From positions 1 through 9,898 of the forward strand of contig CANCKV010000073.1 of assembly GCA_947378615.1 (NCBI GenBank): a stretch of 9,898 nucleotides of DNA, in the 5' to 3' direction. The stretch's first letter is position 1; each line of letters starts with the position of its first letter. A program made the position numbers and the translations under genes. Below the pieces are notes generated by a model that did no database searches, was not told where the DNA came from, and was given only the letters and a program-made list of their open reading frames with translations. The stretch comes from Chitinophagaceae bacterium. Its GTDB lineage: Bacteria > Bacteroidota > Bacteroidia > Chitinophagales > Chitinophagaceae. Positions 5,545 through 9,898 of the stretch are shown here, in pieces.

Positions 5545-6222
5545 TTACTTTTCTTTCAATAACAGAAAGATGTCTGCGTTTACTCTTACTAAATCATTTT
5601 TATCCGTTGCATTGTAAATACCCCGTATTCTTCCTGCCTTATCTATTAACAGCATAGATTCTGTATGCAAAAAATCGGAGGAGTCTTTCTGCAATCCCAA
5701 ACGCCTTTCTGAAAAATAGGATTGTCTCCCTAATTTGTAAATCCTTTCTTTATTACCTGTAAGTAAGTACCATTTATAAGGATTGATTTGATGAATTTCT
5801 CCATACTTCAGGAGCTTTTCAATGGAATCATCTTCGGGTGTTACGCTGAATGAAACCATTTTCACCTCTGAAATATCTTTAAATTCCTCTTGTATGCCCT
5901 CTAAATTGTTCGTCATTTTAGGGCAAATCGTTGTACAGGAGGTAAAGAAGAAATTAGCAACATAAATATTGCCATCCAAAGAATCTTTAGTAATCGTATG
6001 CCCTAATTGATTCTTTAAACTAAATGTATCAATTGTGTGGATGGAATGATAATTCGTGTCATTTGGTTTAATCCATTCAGCGGTAAAGTCGGGTGTATTA
6101 TAAAATGGTAATACTTCCTGTGTTTCTTTACATGCCACTGCAATTAAAACAATCAATACATTAAATAAACCTATTTTAATGATGCCCTTCCGGAATGCAA
6201 CTTTTAACATTGATAACACCAT
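5545..6222 (-). CDS. SCO1/SenC/PrrC-family copper chaperone or thiol lipoprotein
   Basis: SCO proteins are membrane-anchored thioredoxin-fold proteins that bind copper and deliver it to the CuA centre of cytochrome oxidase or act in periplasmic thiol/copper chemistry. The 225-residue product has a hydrophobic N-terminus and a lipobox ending at Cys31 (A-V-A-C-K). The thioredoxin-like domain carries the CxxxC copper motif, C96 and C100 in FTSCTTICP, and the third ligand H186 in FLHTES. The SVTPEDDS segment (126-133) corresponds to the family's S-V-D-P-x-x-D region. All three copper ligands are present, so it should be functional. It overlaps the end of the upstream MORN gene by 47 bases with the ATG at 6222; an ATG four codons later (6210) is also possible. 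It is the last gene of the copper unit. Family confidence is high; the exact client is unknown. Confidence 0.93.
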   Translation of the reverse strand: MVLSMLKVAFRKGIIKIGLFNVLIVLIAVACKETQEVLPFYNTPDFTAEWIKPNDTNYHSIHTIDTFSLKNQLGHTITKDSLDGNIYVANFFFTSCTTICPKMTNNLEGIQEEFKDISEVKMVSFSVTPEDDSIEKLLKYGEIHQINPYKWYLLTGNKERIYKLGRQSYFSERRLGLQKDSSDFLHTESMLLIDKAGRIRGIYNATDKNDLVRVNADIFLLLKEK

Positions 6223-6736
6223 ACAATTTTTTGTTTTTAATCGTATAATTCGAAATCAGGTTTCCTGACTCATCCCAAACCCTCTGAATGCCCTCTTCAT
6301 TTCCATCGGCATAGTTACTTTCCTGATGCTTGTTTCCGTTAGGATAAAATACCAATTGCCTACCGTTCATTTTATCATGCGAGTAATTGAAGAGGTAACG
6401 CATATTTCCATTTGGCCACCACTGAGTAAATGAACCTTCCACTTTCCCTTTACTATAATACCTAATCATTAATTTTTCCCCGGTATTGTATCTTCCAAAA
6501 GCCCATCCTTCCTCAATCCCTTCAATGATAGGTGTCTGATATAATATTAATTTTCCGTCGCTGCTTTTCTCAACGATATAACCATTGAATGGTACATTTT
6601 TATACTGCCATTGGCCATTCATTTTTTTTAAACTTGTATCAAAGTTTTGAACATAGAGATTGGGTATCTTTTTTTTATGAGAAGAATCGCACGCAATAAT
6701 GCAAAGCCATAAGGTAACTGCTAAAACAAATCGCAT
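6176..6736 (-). CDS. MORN_2/YwqK-like repeat lipoprotein
   Basis: The product is 186 residues with a lipoprotein signal (MRFVLAVTLWLCIIAC, Cys16), so it is likely anchored in the outer or inner membrane facing the periplasm. From about residue 85 it consists of repeats of the type Y-x-x-G-x-x-x-G-x-x-x-x-W/F-x-x-x-G-N (for example FTQWWPNGNMRYLFNY and LVFYPNGNKHQESNY). This is the MORN_2 pattern annotated as 'YwqK family antitoxin', although nothing here suggests a toxin. The tail ends in CIPEGHH (Cys180, His185, His186), a possible metal-binding end given that its neighbours are a multicopper oxidase and an SCO protein; that role is inference. It starts 27 bases after the oxidase gene and overlaps the SCO gene, indicating one transcript and translational coupling. 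Its biochemical function is unknown. Confidence 0.85.
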   Translation of the reverse strand: MRFVLAVTLWLCIIACDSSHKKKIPNLYVQNFDTSLKKMNGQWQYKNVPFNGYIVEKSSDGKLILYQTPIIEGIEEGWAFGRYNTGEKLMIRYYSKGKVEGSFTQWWPNGNMRYLFNYSHDKMNGRQLVFYPNGNKHQESNYADGNEEGIQRVWDESGNLISNYTIKNKKLYGVINVKSCIPEGHH

Positions 6737-6763
6737 TTTAGAAAATTAAAACATACAACTTCA

Positions 6764-8224
6764 TCACTTAACAATAAATTGTCCCATTAAACCTCCATCT
6801 TCATGATTGGGAAAATGACAATGATACATAAAAGGCGAAGTGGTATCGGAGAAATCGCTGAATTTGGCAACTACTGAAACTGTCTCACCCAAATGAATAA
6901 AATAGGTGTCCTTCCATCCTATTTCATAAGGAGCAATAGAACCGGAACTTCTCGATACAATATTAAATTGTACATCATGAATATGTATAGAATGTCCAAA
7001 GATATTTCCACCACTAAATGACCATTTTACTACGGCATTTAAAGGAATGGTTTGATTAATCGTATTATAGTTATAGTAATTGTTGTCAAAATAAAAGGCA
7101 GAACCTCCTTGCCCGCCATTGATTGCAGTAGTGATAGAACTCGTTGCATCGGTTGATTTCCAATAAGTATTACTCACTAAAGTGTTTGGCAAAGTAGTGA
7201 TACCACCTGCTGTTGCTGCAGTAATATTAATCTTCAATATTTGGAATTCGGTGTTATTGAGTAAACTGCCAAATTCACCACTTGTCGCAGGTTCGGCACC
7301 AGGAAATCCAAAGGCTTGATTAGAATTATAGGCTTTTAAAGAAATGTTTGATCCTACAGCATCATTACCCAAATTTACCAATATCTCATATCGTTCCCCA
7401 ACTCCCATTATCAATCTTGTAACCGAAACGGGAGTACTTAATAAACCTCCATCATTTCCTATCACATAAAATGTTCTATTGTCACTGAATCCCAAATTAT
7501 AAGCCCTCTCGGTTTCTGCATTCAATAAGCGAAGACGAACAAATTGTTTAGGCAAGCTTACCTGCGGATGTATAGTTCCATTTACTAATTCATAATCACC
7601 ATAAGCATGTGAGGTCACATCGAATGAATTATCTGCATTAAATCTTCTACTCGTCAATACCAATGGAATATCATCAGTGCCATAGGTTCGAGGTAAGTTC
7701 AGAGCGGCTTCTATGGGATCTTTTACAATGATTAACCCACCTGCACCCATCGTTAACTGCTCATAAGTTTTTTGGTGTAAATGGGGGTGGTACCAATAAG
7801 TGGCAGCATTGTTCATAACGGTGAAATTGGGTGACCATGTTGCGTTCGGTGCAATCTTTTGATGTGGACCACCATCCATTTTTGCAGGTACGTGAAAGCC
7901 ATGCCAATGAACAGTCGTTGTATCTCTTAGTCCATTCGTTACATTCATCACTACGTTGTCCCCCTTATTCATGATTATTGTCGGTCCCCAAATACTTTGA
8001 CCATTATAACTATAAGTGGTCGTAGCTGCCCCTGTTTTGAAGAACTGTTTACTTGATTGTGACAATGTCAAATTAAAGGTAGTGCCCGTTAAAGTAGGAG
8101 GAATAAACAGGGTATTAAAAGTGGTATCGGTACTTGAAGCGGAAGAAGAATCTGTCGATGCCTTTTTACAACTTACCCATGCAAATGAGGCTAAGATAAG
8201 TAATGCTAATAATCTTGTATTCAT
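6764..8224 (-). CDS. Multicopper oxidase lipoprotein (CueO/CotA/laccase-like)
   Basis: Multicopper oxidases oxidise phenolic or metal substrates (for example Cu+ or Mn2+) and reduce O2 to water. The 486-residue product has a lipoprotein signal (Cys19 in FAWVSCKK) and a Ser/Thr-rich linker (about 22-36), then cupredoxin domains. All four copper motifs are present: HWHGFH at 106-111, WYHPHLH at 144-150, HSIHIH with ligands H411, H414 and H416, and HCHFPNHEDGGLM at 468-480. The last holds the type 1 Cys469 and a methionine axial ligand (Met480), like CueO. I see no Met-rich insert of the CueO type, so a cuprous oxidase role is not shown. It is the first gene of the minus-strand unit, with an ATG start and no clear TAnnTTTG promoter within about 120 bases upstream. 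Surface or periplasmic location follows from the lipobox. Substrate is not predictable. Confidence 0.95.
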   Translation of the reverse strand: MNTRLLALLILASFAWVSCKKASTDSSSASSTDTTFNTLFIPPTLTGTTFNLTLSQSSKQFFKTGAATTTYSYNGQSIWGPTIIMNKGDNVVMNVTNGLRDTTTVHWHGFHVPAKMDGGPHQKIAPNATWSPNFTVMNNAATYWYHPHLHQKTYEQLTMGAGGLIIVKDPIEAALNLPRTYGTDDIPLVLTSRRFNADNSFDVTSHAYGDYELVNGTIHPQVSLPKQFVRLRLLNAETERAYNLGFSDNRTFYVIGNDGGLLSTPVSVTRLIMGVGERYEILVNLGNDAVGSNISLKAYNSNQAFGFPGAEPATSGEFGSLLNNTEFQILKINITAATAGGITTLPNTLVSNTYWKSTDATSSITTAINGGQGGSAFYFDNNYYNYNTINQTIPLNAVVKWSFSGGNIFGHSIHIHDVQFNIVSRSSGSIAPYEIGWKDTYFIHLGETVSVVAKFSDFSDTTSPFMYHCHFPNHEDGGLMGQFIVK

Positions 8225-8589
8225 AATTTTAATGCTAATGTGTTGAATAGTTGTTTATCTAAATGTTGTTAATTATTAAAGGCAGAATTAGTTATTACCT
8301 CTTTTCTTCCCTTTAATTATTTTGTACAATACTACTATGTTAATATGATTAATCGTTAGTCTTTATTGTTGAATTGTAGAAATAAATGGTTGAACTGTTT
8401 GATTTGAAAAATAATTAGGAGGGGCTAGAGATGATTGTGAATGTTGGAAATCACTTTTCTGTAACCCAAAGAATGGAATGGTATTTTATTTTTCTTTGTT
8501 ACTTACTATAGTATATCGCTACTAGATTAACTAGCACCCAAATTTCTAATATGAGGATGAATATATTATCTAGAGGGAGACATATATTT
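8225..8589. other. Divergent intergenic region between the copper unit and the PIN module
   Basis: About 365 bases with no gene. It must hold the promoters of both the minus-strand oxidase unit and the plus-strand antitoxin pair, but I find no exact TAnnTTTG on either strand. Small symmetric sequences could be operators: TTGTACAA near 8323, ACTATAGT near 8505, and CTAG-ATTAA-CTAG near 8522. A good ribosome-binding sequence (AGGGAG, 8574-8579) ends ten bases before the ATG at 8590. Confidence 0.45.
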
Positions 8590-8652
8590 ATGGAACAAGT
8601 TATTTTGTTTATATTGCAGGAATTAATTTTAGATTTATGGAACAAGTATTAG
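8590..8652 (+). CDS. Possible 20-residue leader ORF overlapping the antitoxin start
   Basis: ATG GAA CAA GTT begins an ORF of 20 codons plus TAG, in a different frame from the antitoxin gene; its stop lies 15 bases inside that gene. It has a better Shine-Dalgarno (AGGGAG, spacing 10) than the antitoxin ATG at 8637. The 15-mer ATTTATGGAACAAGT occurs at both starts (8586-8600 and 8633-8647), so one start region looks like a 47-bp-offset duplicate of the other. It could couple translation of the antitoxin by termination and re-initiation, or be a passive by-product of the duplication. No peptide function is implied. Confidence 0.3.
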   Translation: MEQVILFILQELILDLWNKY

Positions 8653-8900
8653 AAAAAGTGGAAAGTAAACAATCATCAGCTGTGAAAAGTAGCAAGTTAG
8701 GTCTAGCTGCTAAAATGAAAATGACGCCTGATGAACAGTTTGCCTATATACAATTGCATAAGGAAGAAATACTTGCTAGTGTTAAAGCTTTTGATGAAAG
8801 TTTGTCCGATGTGGATTTTATTGAAATGACCGATGACGAGATTGCTGATATGGTGAGCAAAGATAGGAGGGAACGATATGAAGCATCACTTCGTCATTGA
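8637..8900 (+). CDS. Small acidic protein, probable antitoxin partner of the PIN protein
   Basis: The 87-residue product has a Ser/Lys-rich N-terminus (1-27), then a segment rich in Asp and Glu (about 30-76: KMTPDEQFAYIQLHKEEIL, then FIEMTDDEIADM) and a basic tail. The acidic central region suits a protein that sits in the active site of a nuclease toxin. Its position immediately before, and overlapping by 23 bases, a PIN-domain gene is the usual antitoxin-toxin arrangement. I see no clear ribbon-helix-helix or AbrB DNA-binding motif, so autoregulation is not shown. The ATG at 8637 has only a distant AGGAA upstream (8618-8622), and an upstream ORF overlaps it. The antitoxin role is inferred from context rather than from a recognised family. 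Confidence 0.7.
   Translation: MEQVLEKVESKQSSAVKSSKLGLAAKMKMTPDEQFAYIQLHKEEILASVKAFDESLSDVDFIEMTDDEIADMVSKDRRERYEASLRH
8865..8870 (+). promoter_or_regulatory. Strong Shine-Dalgarno site for the PIN toxin gene
   Basis: AGGAGG lies within the 3' end of the antitoxin gene, seven bases before the ATG at 8878. A consensus site of this strength is unusual for Bacteroidota genes and for this window. It fixes the toxin start at 8878 and suggests the toxin can be translated independently of, as well as coupled to, the antitoxin. Confidence 0.7.
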
Positions 8901-9282
8901 TTCGTGTGTTTATCTTTCTTATGCTAGATATAAAAAACTCTATAGGATTTCCTATTGTGTAGTTGATTATGGGCTACAAATATTTATAAATAAAATTCTT
9001 TTAGCCGAATTAAAGAGAAACCTCCCTAAAATGTTGCAACACTCTCGATTAGATGTACAAGCAGCAATAGATGAAATAATTGAATTCTCCATTTTGGTAG
9101 ATACCATTCCTATTTTCACCGATAGCCCTGATTCAAAAGACAATTTCCTTTTTGACCTTGCCCTTCAAACCAAAAGCGAAGTAATTGTTACTAAAGAGAG
9201 AGTGCTACTTGATTTTGTCGAAAGTCCTGTAGCCATACACGACATCAAATGGTTCAAAGAAACTTTTCCTGTCGATTTATAA
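8878..9282 (+). CDS. PIN-domain ribonuclease-like toxin (COG1569 type)
   Basis: PIN proteins are Mg2+-dependent RNases; in toxin-antitoxin pairs they cleave tRNA, rRNA or mRNA. The 134-residue protein spans a full PIN domain. Visible acidic positions are D8 in FVIDSCVYLS (usually D-T-N-x), E44 in LLAELKRNL, D88 in SPDSKDNFLFDLAL, and E107 in VIVTKERVLL, where many relatives have the D of T-G-D. The remaining acids are intact, so activity is plausible; the E at the last position is a conservative change. The arrangement D, AEL, DPxDNxFLxLAL, VTxD fits the 'putative toxin-antitoxin system toxin component, PIN family' group better than classical VapC. It overlaps the small acidic gene upstream by 23 bases. 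The next gene converges from the right, separated by a heptamer array. Confidence 0.85.
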   Translation: MKHHFVIDSCVYLSYARYKKLYRISYCVVDYGLQIFINKILLAELKRNLPKMLQHSRLDVQAAIDEIIEFSILVDTIPIFTDSPDSKDNFLFDLALQTKSEVIVTKERVLLDFVESPVAIHDIKWFKETFPVDL

Positions 9283-9298
9283 GTTTAAATGGTTGAGC

Positions 9299-9382
9299 AC
9301 CTGAAACCTGAAACTAGAAACCTGTAACTAGAAACTTGTAACTTGTAACTAGAAACTTGTAATCAGTAACCTGCATCCTGAA
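9299..9382. repeat. Heptamer tandem array (12 x 7 bp) between convergent genes
   Basis: Twelve consecutive 7-bp units in perfect phase: ACCTGAA twice, then a mix of ACTAGAA, ACCTGTA and ACTTGTA, then ATCAGTA, ACCTGCA and TCCTGAA. The array starts 17 bases after the PIN stop and ends 12 bases before the stop of the convergent gene. There is no inverted structure or spacer pattern as in a CRISPR, and no T-tract, so it is not an obvious terminator even though both genes must end here. Confidence 0.85.
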
Positions 9383-9394
9383 CTTACAGCTCCC

Positions 9395-9898
9395 CTAATT
9401 CTTAACTCCCATTTTTCTTCCTAACCAAGATTCTTTTGCGGGTATCAACCAATTATTGATTAATTCTTCTTTTGTAGCAACTAGATTATTGAAATACAAA
9501 GTATCGCCCGAAATAAATCCATTATCTAATGCATGATTTAGTTGTGGCAATGGCAGTATCTGAACTTTATCCTTGATATAGAAAGCTAGATTTTGACGAT
9601 TCAATAAATCAATCTTGAATTTTTGTTCTAAATCCTTAATAAAATGAATACTTGTATCTGTGCTACATCCCCCCACTTTAGTGGACGTTTCGTCGGCAAT
9701 TAAAACGATAAACTGTCCATAAAACAAGTTGATATACCCTTTCACAGGGGCACCGTGACTCATCCATCCTTTCAAGAATTGTTCGAATAATTCTTCCAAT
9801 TCAAAAGCCTCACTCATGCCAAATAAACGACTGCTTTGATAAATCCAAACCTTAGATTGTGGGTGGAAGTCGGCAGGTAAAATTTCTTGTAAATCAAT
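9395..9898 (-). CDS. Small conserved Bacteroidota protein of unknown function (5' end outside window)
   Basis: The frame is open to the right edge, so the ATG at 9817 is internal. The 27 codons beyond it read I-D-L-Q-E-I-L-P-A-D-F-H then VWIYQSSRLF, which matches the N-terminal 'RVWIYQSxR' pattern I remember from a family of about 150-170 residues in this phylum. Only a few residues are probably missing. Other conserved-looking blocks are the GCSTDTSIHFIKDLEQKF segment, then LNRQNLAFY, and a 'GDTLYFNNLVATKEEL..W' end. These genes are often labelled 'ABC transporter ATPase', but no Walker A or signature motif is present, so that name should not be used. No signal peptide or membrane segment is visible in the part present, suggesting a cytoplasmic protein. 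Function unknown. Confidence 0.85.
   Translation of the reverse strand: MDLQEILPADFHPQSKVWIYQSSRLFGMSEAFELEELFEQFLKGWMSHGAPVKGYINLFYGQFIVLIADETSTKVGGCSTDTSIHFIKDLEQKFKIDLLNRQNLAFYIKDKVQILPLPQLNHALDNGFISGDTLYFNNLVATKEELINNWLIPAKESWLGRKMGVKN

Noticed and set aside
6176..6736. Antitoxin of a toxin-antitoxin pair (YwqK label)
   Set aside because: It has a lipoprotein signal and copper-related neighbours, and no toxin gene is adjacent; the label comes only from the MORN-type repeats.
8016..8246. Plus-strand ORF opposite the start of the multicopper oxidase
   Set aside because: Antisense to the signal peptide and first part of the oxidase, with no independent support.
9395..9898. ABC transporter ATPase
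   Set aside because: Proteins of this type carry that label in databases as I recall, but no Walker A, Walker B or signature motif is present in the visible sequence.

Overview
The window is AT-rich chromosomal DNA from a member of the Bacteroidota, most likely the Chitinophagaceae/Sphingobacteriales side. The evidence is the DnaG sequence style, several lipoproteins with Bacteroidota-like lipoboxes, matches to the TAnnTTTG -7 promoter element, mostly weak Shine-Dalgarno sites, and a C-terminal fragment plus a small 'GCSxDxS' protein that resemble families I know only from this phylum. Species cannot be given.

Layout: (1) 3-491, the 3' end of a conserved hypothetical gene. (2) 492-1800, a gene-poor stretch with a 13-unit, 21-bp tandem array whose unit carries a 16-bp palindrome (541-811), and copy I of a dispersed structured repeat (1351-1550). 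(3) 1801-2382, an orphan lipoprotein. (4) 2383-2682, two heptamer tandem arrays separated by a roughly 80-bp imperfect inverted repeat. (5) 2683-4614, dnaG (primase) with a TTG start. (6) 4615-5544, no protein gene, but a candidate promoter, a structured transcript with a terminator, further hairpins, and copy II of the dispersed repeat with an internal 109-bp duplication. (7) 8224-5545 on the minus strand, a compact three-gene unit: multicopper oxidase, MORN/YwqK-like lipoprotein, SCO1/SenC copper protein. (8) 8590-9282, a two-gene toxin-antitoxin-like module (small acidic protein plus PIN-domain nuclease), preceded by a 20-codon upstream ORF that duplicates the antitoxin start. (9) 9299-9382, a third heptamer array between convergent genes. 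(10) 9395-9898, the 3' part of a small conserved Bacteroidota gene running off the right edge.

The minus-strand trio reads as an extracytoplasmic copper module: all three products have lipoprotein signals, and two carry complete copper-ligand sets. The PIN pair is a stand-alone stability or stress module. dnaG is a housekeeping gene with no operon partner here.

The most unusual signal is in the DNA between genes. Four tandem arrays have periods of 7 or 21 bp but unrelated sequences, and three of them start close after a gene's stop codon. The dispersed hairpin repeat has a compensatory base-pair change between copies. A possible small RNA lies just downstream of dnaG. None of these can be called a new system from sequence alone, but the 21-bp palindrome array, the covarying hairpin element and the dnaG-downstream transcript deserve comparison with related genomes.
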